A DNA stretch of 42,076 bases from Trueperaceae bacterium (GCA_011390675.1 JAABRX010000022.1:1-42076); one strand, 5' to 3'; positions 8,408 to 15,094 are shown, counted from the first letter of the stretch. Numbers and translations: made by a program. Notes: generated by a model from the letters alone, not told the origin.

Positions 8408-10045
8408 TCAGTAGACGTCGTTCGCCGTGTTGTAGACGTTGAACTTGCCGGTGGGGGTGCGCACCCAGTCGCCCTCGATGCGGTCGATCTCTTCGAGCGT
8501 GACCGCGTCGTAGACGACGATGAACGAAGGGGTGTTCATGCTGCCCCACACGGACAGCCAGACCTCGGTGCCGCCGCGGGTGAACTCGGGGTGCACCACC
8601 CGCGCGCCCAGCTCCGCGGCCCCGGGGACCTCCCAGCAGCGCTCCGTCTCGAGCGCGACCTTGTCGATGGCGCAAACGGTGACGCTGCCGGCCGGACTCG
8701 GGCTCATGGGGCTGTCGTAGAACACCCAGGGGCTGTTCTCGTGGGTCTTGAGGAAGAGGTTGCCGGTGAAGGGGACCTCGACGCGCGCCACTACCTGCCA
8801 CGCGTGCTCCGGGTGCCCTTCGGGATCGGCCCCCATAACGGTCATCTCCTGGCTGCCGAGGTTGCCGGTCGCCCACACGGGGCCGAACTCGGGGTGCACC
8901 CAGTTGGCGCCGCGGCCCGGGTGCGGGATCTCGCCCGCAATGACCTCGGCGGCGAGGGTGCGCTCCTCGGCGTCGATGACCATGAGTTTGTTGAGCGAGT
9001 TGGCGGCGACGACGAAGTAGCGGTCGCCGGCCCAGCCTCCGTCGTGCAGGTAGAGGTCGGTGTCGAGCATCGTGATCGGCAGCGGTTGGCCGGGCTCGTT
9101 CAGGCGGCTGTAGTCGACGAACCAGGTCTGGCCCGCTTCCTTGATGTTGACGATCCACTCCGGGTAGAAGTGCGACGCGACGATCGCCGCGACGCGCGCC
9201 TCCTCGACGTAATCGCCGCCGCCGCGCTGGTAGCCGGCGGTGCCGATCATCTTGATCGGCTCGAGCGTCTGGCCGTCGAGGATCACGGCCAGCGCCGGCC
9301 AGTAGCAGCCGACGATCGTGTAGCGGTCTTCGTAGCCCTCGAACTTGCTCGATTCGATGCTGCGCGCGTCGTAGCAGGGCTTGACCTCGGCGACGACCTC
9401 GGGTGGGTTGCTCCACAGGTCGATGAGCGAGGCCTTGCCGTCGCGGCCGATGGCGTTGAAGTAGCGGCCGCTGGCCGAGGAGCGCAGGATGTGGATCGCG
9501 TATCCGGTGTCGACGAGGTTGACGAGTTCGTGGGTGGTGCCGTCCACGATCGCGACCTGACCCATGTCGCGCAGGATGACGCCGACGAAGTTCTCCCAGT
9601 CGAGGTCGTGCTGCGGCTCCGTCGGGCGGTCCTCGGGGGCGACGTGCACTTGCCAGGTCTCGAGGATCTGGTCGAGCGAGATCTGGGCGGGCGCCGGCGG
9701 GTCGTTGAGCAAGAAGCGCGCCATGACGTCGATCTCTTCCATCGTGAGGATGCCGTGCGCGCCCATGCTCGGCATGCCGCCGGGGAGGCCGCCGTAGATG
9801 ATCGCTTCGACGTAGCCTTCGCCCTTCTCGGCAAGGCGCTCGGGGAAGAGGTCGGGGCCCGTGGCCCCGGCGCGCAGCGCGCCGTGGCAGCCGGCGCAGC
9901 GGTCGAAGTAGAGCTGGGTGGCGGTCTCGTATTCCTCGTCCGTGATCGCCGGAGGATCGGTCTGGGCGTGGCTGACCCCAGCGACGATGGCGAAGAGGAG
10001 CGCGGCGATCACGACGAGTGGCTGTCGGTGGCGGTGGGTGTTCAT
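8408..10045 (-). CDS. nirS: Cytochrome cd1 nitrite reductase (NO-forming), NirS type
   Basis: This 545-residue periplasmic enzyme reduces nitrite to nitric oxide in denitrification. A signal peptide (about 1-28, ending GVSHAQ) precedes a cytochrome c domain with CAGCH at 50-54. Further on are GGMPSMG with a possible Met ligand and the NirS-typical WQVHVAPEDRP and LRDMGQVAIVDG. The rest is the d1-haem beta-propeller, with HPGRGANWVHPEFGPVWATG, KTHENS and the C-terminal TPTGKFNVYNT. His435 of KTH is present. The segment that I recall as T-S-H-L-G in characterised NirS reads TGNLG here, with Asn395. If that His is one of the two distal catalytic histidines, the protein may be atypical or a NirN-like d1 protein. 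No d1-haem biosynthesis gene is in the window. It is divergent from the regulator cluster. Confidence 0.9.
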   Translation of the reverse strand: MNTHRHRQPLVVIAALLFAIVAGVSHAQTDPPAITDEEYETATQLYFDRCAGCHGALRAGATGPDLFPERLAEKGEGYVEAIIYGGLPGGMPSMGAHGILTMEEIDVMARFLLNDPPAPAQISLDQILETWQVHVAPEDRPTEPQHDLDWENFVGVILRDMGQVAIVDGTTHELVNLVDTGYAIHILRSSASGRYFNAIGRDGKASLIDLWSNPPEVVAEVKPCYDARSIESSKFEGYEDRYTIVGCYWPALAVILDGQTLEPIKMIGTAGYQRGGGDYVEEARVAAIVASHFYPEWIVNIKEAGQTWFVDYSRLNEPGQPLPITMLDTDLYLHDGGWAGDRYFVVAANSLNKLMVIDAEERTLAAEVIAGEIPHPGRGANWVHPEFGPVWATGNLGSQEMTVMGADPEGHPEHAWQVVARVEVPFTGNLFLKTHENSPWVFYDSPMSPSPAGSVTVCAIDKVALETERCWEVPGAAELGARVVHPEFTRGGTEVWLSVWGSMNTPSFIVVYDAVTLEEIDRIEGDWVRTPTGKFNVYNTANDVY

Positions 10046-10076
10046 GGCTACCTGCCTTCCGCGAGCGCGAATTAAT

Positions 10077-10096
10077 CTCCGATAGGGATGTCGGAG
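10077..10096. promoter_or_regulatory. 20-bp palindrome upstream of nirS, probable activator site
   Basis: CTCCGA-N8-TCGGAG is centred between 10086 and 10087. Relative to the nirS ATG (A at 10045) that centre is at -41.5, the class II position for CRP/FNR-type activators if the mRNA is leaderless. If transcription instead begins near 10064 from the AT-rich ATTAAT at 10071-10076, the site would sit in the promoter spacer and act as an operator. The likely binder is the CRP/FNR-type protein encoded at 11452. Confidence 0.5.
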
Positions 10097-10209
10097 TTAG
10101 GACCGGTTTACCCAGGTCGGGCATCGCTCGGAAAGGGACACACGTCCCTGGACGCCGTGCGCCGTCCGTCGGTGGGCGTCCGTCCCGATGCCAACTGCCT
10201 GGCGGTGGG

Positions 10210-10215
10210 TACCGT
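10210..10215 (+). promoter_or_regulatory. -10 box TACCGT, leaderless start of the denitrification membrane gene
   Basis: TACCGT ends seven bases before the ATG at 10223 and decides that start over the in-frame upstream ATG at 10088. No ribosome binding site lies between. Confidence 0.5.
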
Positions 10216-10222
10216 GGCGGTC

Positions 10223-11404
10223 ATGCGCCGCGCCTTCCTCCTCGCCGCTGCTGCCTTTGTGGTCGCGGGCCTCGCTGGCGTCCAGATGCGCTTCGGCATG
10301 CAGTACGGGCTGCCGGGCGGGTGGCGGCTCGAGCATGTGCGCTTCGCGCACACGCACCTGATGTACTTCGGATGGGCGACGCCGGCGCTGTTCGCGCTGA
10401 TCTGCTCGCTCGTCGCCGAGCGCACCGGACGGCCGCCCTCGCGCTTGGCGCGCGCCGCGACGGGGCTGGCGCTGGCGTCGGCGGCGGCTTCGTTCGTCCC
10501 GTTCCTGCTCGACGGCTACGGCTTCACCCAGGTGGGCGCACTCCGGTTGCCGCTCTCGATGATCGCGTCGTCCGGCGCCCTCGTCGCGTGGGGGTCATGG
10601 GCCGTGGCCTACGCCGCGGCCACGTGGGACCTGCGGCGCGACCTGGCGCTCGTGGCGATCGACGCCGCGGTGCTCGCGCTCCTGATCGCGAGCGCCGGCG
10701 CGTGGGGCCTCGCGGCCGCCGCCTTCGCGCCGGTGGCGCCCGGGATGCTGATGGACCGGCTGGTGCCCTTCTACCTGGGGGTGTTCTCGAACGGGTGGTT
10801 CGCGCTGGCGGTGGTGGGGCTGCTGGCCGGGGCGCTGGCGCCCCGGGTCGACGAACGGCTCGGGCGCGTCGCGGTGGTGCTGCTGCTCGCCGGCACGCTG
10901 GTCGCAGCTTTCGCCGATCTTCTTGCGATCTGGCCCGCCTGGATAGCGGTCGCCGCGCGGCTGGCGGCGGCGTACGGCGCGGTGGTCCTGGGGCTGCAGG
11001 TGGCGCTCGCCGCGGGGCGCGCGCGGTGGTTCGGCGCGCTGTCGTTGGGCGCGATGCTCACGGCCAAGGGGCTCGTCGAGGGAGCGCTGGCGCTCGAGCG
11101 CGTCGCCCGCTGGAGCGAGCGCGCCGCGCTGCCGGTGTGGCTGGCGCACGGCTACCTGCTCGGCCTCGTCACGCTCGCGCTCGCCTGGCTGGCGCTGCGG
11201 CGCTGGCGGCCCGACGCGGGCGGGTGGTTCTGGGGTGTGGCGGCGACCGTGGCGGTGCTGCTGGTGGGGATCGCGCCGCTCACGCAGGCGTGGCCGTTCG
11301 CGCGCGGCGTGTGGGTGCTGCCCTTGGCGGCGTGGGCGTCGCTGGCGCCCGTCGTCGGGATCGCAGCGCTGGCGTGGGTGGTGGCGGGCGGGCGGCGCAG
11401 CTGA
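10223..11404 (+). CDS. Polytopic membrane protein of the nirS locus (NnrS-like or haem-copper-oxidase-like, unassigned)
   Basis: This 393-residue protein has about ten to twelve hydrophobic helices and no large soluble domain. The first loop and second helix carry three close histidines, EHVRFAHTHLMYFGW (His38, 43 and 45). This recalls the HAHEM motif of NnrS and the His-rich HxHSHxxxLGW stretches of subunit-I-like proteins near denitrification genes, where His ligates haem or metal. I cannot assign it firmly to either. Context argues for a role in NO or nitrite metabolism: nirS is divergent, and a CRP/FNR regulator and a ferredoxin follow on the same strand. The ATG at 10223 follows a -10 box by 7 nt; an ATG at 10088 would add a non-membrane extension and is less likely. 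Confidence 0.72.
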   Translation: MRRAFLLAAAAFVVAGLAGVQMRFGMQYGLPGGWRLEHVRFAHTHLMYFGWATPALFALICSLVAERTGRPPSRLARAATGLALASAAASFVPFLLDGYGFTQVGALRLPLSMIASSGALVAWGSWAVAYAAATWDLRRDLALVAIDAAVLALLIASAGAWGLAAAAFAPVAPGMLMDRLVPFYLGVFSNGWFALAVVGLLAGALAPRVDERLGRVAVVLLLAGTLVAAFADLLAIWPAWIAVAARLAAAYGAVVLGLQVALAAGRARWFGALSLGAMLTAKGLVEGALALERVARWSERAALPVWLAHGYLLGLVTLALAWLALRRWRPDAGGWFWGVAATVAVLLVGIAPLTQAWPFARGVWVLPLAAWASLAPVVGIAALAWVVAGGRRS

Positions 11405-11451
11405 CGTCGTCGACGTCGCGCTGCGGCAACGACCCGTACCATGGGCCCCAC

Positions 11452-12123
11452 GTGGCCCTCGAACCGACCGACGTCCTGGTGCGCTGCCCGCCCTTCGCGG
11501 CCCTGGCCGACGACGACGTGCGCGCCCTCGCATCCATCGCTCGCTGGCGGAGCTACGAGCGCGGCGCCACGATGTTCCTGGCGGGCGACCGGCCCGAGGG
11601 GTTGCACGTCATGGCGGCGGGGTCGTGCCGGATCTACGTGCTGGCGCCGCACACCGGCCGCGAGATCGACCTGGCGACCGAACACCCGTACCGCACCGTC
11701 GCCGAGCTGCCGAGTTTCGACGGCGGGCCGTACCCGGCGCACGCGCAAGCGCTCGAGAACACCACCACGCTGTTCCTCGAGCAAGCAGCCTTCGACCGGC
11801 TGCTGCTCGAGCGCCCGACCCTGGCGGTGCACCTGCTGCGCACGATGGGCGCGCGGTTGCGGCGGCTGGTCGGGCTCGTCGAGCGGCTCTCGTTCCAAGA
11901 GGTCGTGCAGCGGCTCGCCGCGCACCTGCTGGAGCGCGCGGCGCGCGGCGTCCCCTTCGCGCTCGAGGCCAACGCCGCCATCGCCGCCGAGATCGGCACC
12001 GTCCCCGAACTGGTCAGCCGCAACCTCGCGCGCCTGCACCAAGCGGGCGCCATCGAGCTCGACGGGCGCACGGTGGCGCGCGCCGACCTCGTGGCGTTGC
12101 GCGAACGCGTCGACGGGCGTTGA
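11452..12123 (+). CDS. CRP/FNR-family transcription regulator of the nirS locus (DNR-like)
   Basis: This 223-residue regulator has a cyclic-nucleotide-binding-type barrel at about residues 10-125 (GATMFLAGDRPEGLHVMAAGSC), a long dimer helix (about 125-150) and a winged HTH at about 165-215. The recognition helix region VPELVSRNLARL carries the E-x-x-S-R pattern of FNR/DNR proteins. The four FNR iron-sulfur cysteines are absent, so it is not an oxygen-sensing FNR. By family and context a haem/NO-sensing DNR-type activator of nirS is likely. GTG at 11452 is chosen because TACCAT at 11437-11442 lies nine bases upstream. It sits between the membrane gene and the ferredoxin gene. Confidence 0.87.
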   Translation: MALEPTDVLVRCPPFAALADDDVRALASIARWRSYERGATMFLAGDRPEGLHVMAAGSCRIYVLAPHTGREIDLATEHPYRTVAELPSFDGGPYPAHAQALENTTTLFLEQAAFDRLLLERPTLAVHLLRTMGARLRRLVGLVERLSFQEVVQRLAAHLLERAARGVPFALEANAAIAAEIGTVPELVSRNLARLHQAGAIELDGRTVARADLVALRERVDGR

Positions 12124-12168
12124 CCTGGGTCATGGCGCCGCCCGAGCGCCGTCGGCGACCCTGAGCTC

Positions 12169-12384
12169 GTGACTGCGACACCGTTGGACCGCCCCATCGC
12201 CATGCGCGTCGACTTCACGCAATGCGTGCGTTGCGAACTGTGCGACGCGCTGTTGCCGGGCGTGCTGCTGAGTCCCGATCGCATCCCCGTGTCGCCGGCC
12301 GCGCTCGAGGCGATGGCCGTGTGCCCGACCGGGGCGATCGTGTGGTGCGAGGACGCCGCCGCTCCGGACGACGGTCACGGGTGA
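12169..12384 (+). CDS. Small single-cluster ferredoxin
   Basis: This 71-residue protein has C-x2-C-x2-C in QCVRCELCDALLPG and a distal C-P in AVCPTGAIVWC, the arrangement of ferredoxins with one 4Fe-4S (or 3Fe-4S) cluster. There is a further Cys after the CPTGAIVW segment. It may carry electrons for nitrite/NO metabolism or d1-haem maturation, but that is inferred from position only. GTG at 12169 is preceded by GACCCT six bases upstream, a weak version of the local -10 box. An in-frame ATG at 12202 (MRVDFTQ) is an alternative start. Its stop overlaps the next start (GTGA). Confidence 0.85.
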   Translation: MTATPLDRPIAMRVDFTQCVRCELCDALLPGVLLSPDRIPVSPAALEAMAVCPTGAIVWCEDAAAPDDGHG

Positions 12385-12506
12385 GCGAACGGCTTGACCC
12401 CCTGCTCGCTCGTGCGACCGGTCTTCGGCTCGACGCCGACGATCCGCTCCGCTTCGCGGCGCCGCCGCAGGGTGGGTTCGAGCGGGTGCAGGTCCGCGTC
12501 GGCTGA
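12381..12506 (+). CDS. 41-residue protein coupled to the ferredoxin
   Basis: A GTG at 12381 overlaps the ferredoxin stop codon by 4 bp (GTGA). It opens a 41-codon frame beginning MSERLDPLLARATGLRLDA and ending at 12506, just before the hairpin at 12530. It has no Cys, no membrane helix and no family I recognise. The coupling, and the hairpin directly after the stop, argue for a real small gene. The same frame is open further upstream inside the ferredoxin gene, so a longer antiparallel-free ORF cannot be excluded. Conservation would decide. Confidence 0.42.
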   Translation: MSERLDPLLARATGLRLDADDPLRFAAPPQGGFERVQVRVG

Positions 12507-12519
12507 TCGGGGCGCGCCC

Positions 12520-12566
12520 AAACGAAACCGGCGCCCATCTGGGCACCGCGCTTGCTCTGGCTTGAT
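12520..12566 (-). ncRNA. Candidate small RNA, copy 1
   Basis: The transcript is predicted from a TTGACG-N17-TACGTT promoter (12601-12573). It would start near 12566 and end after an 8-bp hairpin (12547-12530, loop GA) followed by GGTTTCGTTT. All eight pairs form in the minus-strand RNA, one as G-U; in plus-strand RNA that pair would be a C-A mismatch. An outer AAGCC/GGTTT stem (12563-12559 with 12529-12525) also forms, again with one G-U. It contains no ATG. Length is about 45-50 nt. It points toward the 3' end of the ferredoxin unit. Confidence 0.4.
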
Positions 12567-12650
12567 TTCTACAACGTACCCCGGTATGCGCGATTCGTCA
12601 AGACCTTGCGGCCGTATGGGGTCTCGAGGGTGGGCGAACGCCGAAAACCG
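12521..12650. repeat. 130-bp intergenic repeat, copy 1
   Basis: It aligns without gaps to 13132-13261. By hand 78 of the first 90 positions match, and the last ten (CCGAAAACCG) are identical; the stretch between is weakly conserved. It holds the candidate small RNA, its promoter and a conserved upstream block. The two copies flank the VOC gene. Confidence 0.85.
12573..12601 (-). promoter_or_regulatory. Sigma-70 promoter of small RNA copy 1
   Basis: Minus strand: -35 TTGACG (12601-12596), 17-bp spacer containing the GCATACCGGGG block, -10 TACGTT (12578-12573). Spacer length and both boxes are kept in the second copy. Confidence 0.6.
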
Positions 12651-12721
12651 TCCTCGAACCCGCACGAATCGGGCCGCGAACGAGCTTCGAGCGCGCCGTT
12701 CGTGGCGCAGGGCCGGTCGCG

Positions 12722-12727
12722 TACCCT
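12722..12727 (+). promoter_or_regulatory. -10 box TACCCT, leaderless start of the VOC gene
   Basis: TACCCT ends six bases before the ATG at 12734, with no ribosome binding site. Between the two small-RNA repeats the gene thus has its own promoter. Confidence 0.55.
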
Positions 12728-12733
12728 GGTCCC

Positions 12734-13108
12734 ATGACCCAAGGCATCCACCACGTCGCCGTCCGCGTCACCGACCTCGAGCGCTCCGTCGCCTTCTACG
12801 AGCGGCACTTCGACCTGCACGTCGCCAGCCGCATGACGCTCGCGAGCGGCGCCGACATCGCCTTCCTCGCGCACCCCGCGGGCGGCGCGCAGCTCGAGTT
12901 GATCGCCGGCCTCACCGACCACCACCCGGGCGACGGCCTGGTGCACCACGTGGCGTTCGGCGCCGACGACGTGCCGGCGCTGTTCGCGCGACTACGGGCC
13001 GCCGGGGTGCCCACGCTCGAGGACGCCCCCCAGAGGCTCGCGAACGGGCGGCAGCTGTTCTCGTGCCGAGGACCGGACGGGGAGCGGCTGCAGGTCAGCG
13101 GGGGGTGA
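12734..13108 (+). CDS. Glyoxalase/VOC superfamily protein
   Basis: This 124-residue protein is one VOC module: the first half has GIHHVAVRVTDLERSVAFYER (metal-type His6/7) and LAHPAGGAQLELIAG, the second half GLVHHVAFGADDV, LFSCRGPDGERLQVSGG. The pattern of His, Glu, His, Glu at equivalent strands fits a metal-dependent lyase or isomerase such as methylmalonyl-CoA epimerase or lactoylglutathione lyase-like proteins. The substrate is not predictable. It is a leaderless gene standing alone between two copies of the 130-bp repeat, with a hairpin 1 nt after its stop. Confidence 0.88.
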   Translation: MTQGIHHVAVRVTDLERSVAFYERHFDLHVASRMTLASGADIAFLAHPAGGAQLELIAGLTDHHPGDGLVHHVAFGADDVPALFARLRAAGVPTLEDAPQRLANGRQLFSCRGPDGERLQVSGG

Positions 13109-13109
13109 C

Positions 13110-13130
13110 GGGTCCCCGCCTCGGGGACCC
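13110..13130 (+). terminator. Hairpin after the VOC gene
   Basis: GGGTCCCCG-CCT-CGGGGACCC is a perfect 9-bp stem starting two bases after the VOC stop codon. On the other strand it follows the candidate small RNA (copy 2) and could terminate it as well. Confidence 0.65.
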
Positions 13131-13177
13131 CAACGAAACCGGCGCCCCTCGGGGCGCCGCGCGTGCTTTGGTTTGAT
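13131..13177 (-). ncRNA. Candidate small RNA, copy 2
   Basis: Predicted from TTGACG-N17-TATCTT (13212-13184), starting near 13177. It has a perfect 8-bp hairpin (13158-13141, loop GA) followed by GGTTTCGTT. The closing pair is C-G here and A-U in copy 1, a compensatory change. An outer AAACC/GGTTT stem can form. There is no start codon in the transcript. Readthrough would end at the 13110-13130 hairpin, antisense to the VOC 3' end. Confidence 0.42.
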
Positions 13178-13261
13178 TCCTAGAAGATACCCCGGTATGC
13201 ACGATTCGTCAAGGCCTTGCGCGCCGACGGCCTCGCGGTGGCTCCGAACCGCCGAAAACCG
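13132..13261. repeat. 130-bp intergenic repeat, copy 2
   Basis: Gapless counterpart of 12521-12650. Hairpin, -10 and -35 elements sit at identical offsets (9, 52 and 75) from the start of each copy. Confidence 0.85.
13184..13212 (-). promoter_or_regulatory. Sigma-70 promoter of small RNA copy 2
   Basis: Minus strand: -35 TTGACG (13212-13207), 17-bp spacer, -10 TATCTT (13189-13184). It is among the best sigma-70-type promoters in the window and no protein gene follows it. Confidence 0.65.
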
Positions 13262-13354
13262 CTTCACGACCGGTCGTTCGAGGGGCCCAACCCAGGTCCG
13301 GTGGGACGAGAACCCTCCTGGGCGTGTTCTCACGGAAGCTTGCCAAGCTGGGGT

Positions 13355-14410
13355 ATGGACCCGCAAGCCCCCACCACGACGACCGCCACCACCACCGCGT
13401 TGAGCGAGCGCGACGCCGTCGCCGCCCTTGCCCTGATGGCCGCGCAAGCGGACGGGCTCCGCTCAGAGGAGCGCGCCCGCCTGGGCGAGGTGTTCGAGGC
13501 CCTCGGCGGCGTCGACTCGGCGCGCCTGTTCAAGGACGTGCTCCTGGGCGACGTCGGCATGGACGAGGCCGTCGCCGCCCTCACCAGCCCAGGCATGCGC
13601 GCGTACGCCTTCGAGATGGCGGTGGGCGCCTGCGACGCCGACGGCCACACGTCGGGCGCCGAGCGCGCCTTCCTCGACCAGCTCGAGCGCGCGCTCGGGC
13701 TCGAGCACGCCGAGGCGGTGGCGATGCTCGAGCAGGCCGAGGCGCTGGCGGACGCGCCGTTGGCGCTCGTGCCGATCGGCAAATCCGCCGACGACACGGG
13801 GACGGCCGGCGCGCTCCTGCCGGGCCCCCTCGGCGCCCCCGCCACGCCGGAGGCTGGGTCCGTGGCCGACGCCCGCCCCGACCTCGACCGCCTGATCCTG
13901 AACCGCGCGATCATGGCCGGCGCGCTCGAGCTGTTGCCGCAGTCGCTCGCGACCATGGCGATCGTGCCGGTGCAGCTCAAGACGGTGGCCGACGTCGGCA
14001 AGGCCCACGGTTTCGCCCTCGACCAGGGGAGCGTGCGCGAGCTGCTCGCGATCGCCGGCGTCGGCCTGACCGGCCAGGTGCTCGAGGGGTACGCCCGCAA
14101 GCTCTTCGGTGGCGCACTGCGCGGCATCGCTGGTAGGGCGGCCGGCGCGCTCGGCACGACGGCCACCGGTGCCGTCACGACCTTCGCGACCACCTACGCC
14201 ATCGGCAAGGTGGCCGACGCCTACTACGGCGGCGGTCGCACGCTGGAGGCCGTGCGCATCAAGGAGCTGTTCGCGCGCGAGCTCGAGCGCGGCCGGACGC
14301 TCTTCGCGCGCTACCAGGGCGACGTGCAGCAGCAGGCGGCGACGACGGATCTCGGGGAGTTGACGCGGCAGCTTCAGGGGCAAGGCGCTGGGCGCTCGGG
14401 GTTCCAGTAA
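13355..14410 (+). CDS. TerB-like plus DUF697/YcjF-like domain protein
   Basis: This 351-residue protein has an acidic helical N-terminal region (about 15-125) resembling TerB/TIM44-like tellurite-resistance helices: LALMAAQADGLRSEERARL, then MAVGACDADGHTSGAERAFL with a D-x-D/E metal-type motif. After a linker (about 130-170) comes a hydrophobic DUF697-like domain (about 175-300) with repeated glycine-rich helices (GVGLTGQVLEGYARKLFGG). Such proteins are thought to be membrane-associated stress proteins; the role here is unknown. ATG 13355 gives the natural N-terminus; the frame is open upstream but that part overlaps the repeat region. It stands alone. Confidence 0.72.
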   Translation: MDPQAPTTTTATTTALSERDAVAALALMAAQADGLRSEERARLGEVFEALGGVDSARLFKDVLLGDVGMDEAVAALTSPGMRAYAFEMAVGACDADGHTSGAERAFLDQLERALGLEHAEAVAMLEQAEALADAPLALVPIGKSADDTGTAGALLPGPLGAPATPEAGSVADARPDLDRLILNRAIMAGALELLPQSLATMAIVPVQLKTVADVGKAHGFALDQGSVRELLAIAGVGLTGQVLEGYARKLFGGALRGIAGRAAGALGTTATGAVTTFATTYAIGKVADAYYGGGRTLEAVRIKELFARELERGRTLFARYQGDVQQQAATTDLGELTRQLQGQGAGRSGFQ

Positions 14411-14486
14411 GGCGGCAGGCACGACCGGGATGCCGTCTCGGCGGCCGTAAGTGGGCGACGCGGGCTTCAGCCGAGACCCATCCATG

Positions 14487-14521
14487 CAAAACGCCGACCT
14501 GGAGTCATTCAAAACGCCGAC
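14487..14521. repeat. Direct repeat CAAAACGCCGAC, two copies 23 bp apart
   Basis: Identical 12-mers lie at 14487-14498 and 14510-14521 in the 233-bp gap between the TerB-like gene and vapC. I see no gene or promoter in this gap. The spacing of about two helical turns would suit a protein-binding site, but chance is not excluded. Confidence 0.35.
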
Positions 14522-14643
14522 GTCGTGCAAGGCAACACTCCGCCTGCGCGTCAGGCAAGCTGCCGATGCTGGCGTCGTTGGCAACACCGCCAGCGTGCGC
14601 GATGCGAGGCATCGGACGCCCGGATGCCTCCGCGCCGAACGGG

Positions 14644-15093
14644 TCAGCCGGCCGGCGACCCGCGCAGCGGATCGACGACGTCGAGGAACGGGAAGCGGTG
14701 GAAGTCGCGATCGCGCGTGATGATGCGGCTGATCCCATGCTCGCGCATCAGGACGGCGGTGTGCAGGTCGTGGATCAGGTTCCCACGCGCTTCGGGCACG
14801 TCGGCGAGGCATGCGGTGAGCATCTCGCCGTGCCGATCGGTAGGGGTGAGCACGCGCGCACTCGCCGAGTCCAGCAATGCGCGGAGGAAGCCGTGTGCCT
14901 CGGACGCTGAACGTGGATGGGCGTACACGCGAGGGTGGGTGGCGACGCGAAGGAATTCGTACGCGATCCCCCACGTGACGAACCATGGCGTCGGCCCGGC
15001 ACGCGACGCCTCGAGGAGGCTCCGGCACGGTCGGTGGAACTCGCTGGTCTCGTCCGCCGCGTAGAGCAAGACGTTGGTGTCGACGACGAACAC
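14644..15093 (-). CDS. vapC: VapC-type PIN-domain toxin
   Basis: This 149-residue PIN ribonuclease has the acidic residues expected for Mg-dependent cleavage of RNA: Asp5 (VVDTNVLLYA), Glu46 (AYEFLRVATHP), Asp109 (NLIHDLHTA) and Asp128/130 (TRDRDFHRF). GTG at 15093 is chosen because it gives the canonical N-terminus and lies 1 nt after the antitoxin stop. In the family the toxin inhibits translation and is neutralised by VapB. It forms a two-gene module; all key residues are present, so it looks intact. Confidence 0.9.
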   Translation of the reverse strand: MFVVDTNVLLYAADETSEFHRPCRSLLEASRAGPTPWFVTWGIAYEFLRVATHPRVYAHPRSASEAHGFLRALLDSASARVLTPTDRHGEMLTACLADVPEARGNLIHDLHTAVLMREHGISRIITRDRDFHRFPFLDVVDPLRGSPAG

Positions 15094-15094
15094 G

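Noticed and set aside
5368-10075. Very long plus-strand open frames opposite the RND, tetR and nirS genes
   Set aside because: These are mirror frames of high-GC coding DNA; the minus-strand proteins have clear family motifs and signal peptides.
12169-12506. A longer 94-codon frame covering the 41-residue ORF
   Set aside because: Its upstream part lies inside the ferredoxin gene in another frame. The GTGA overlap at 12381 gives a more natural start.
12521-13261. Minus-strand peptides of similar sequence (GLDES-IPGY) from the two 130-bp repeats
   Set aside because: The similarity follows from the repeated DNA itself. There is no start codon or ribosome binding site in register, and the promoter elements lie inside the putative coding part.
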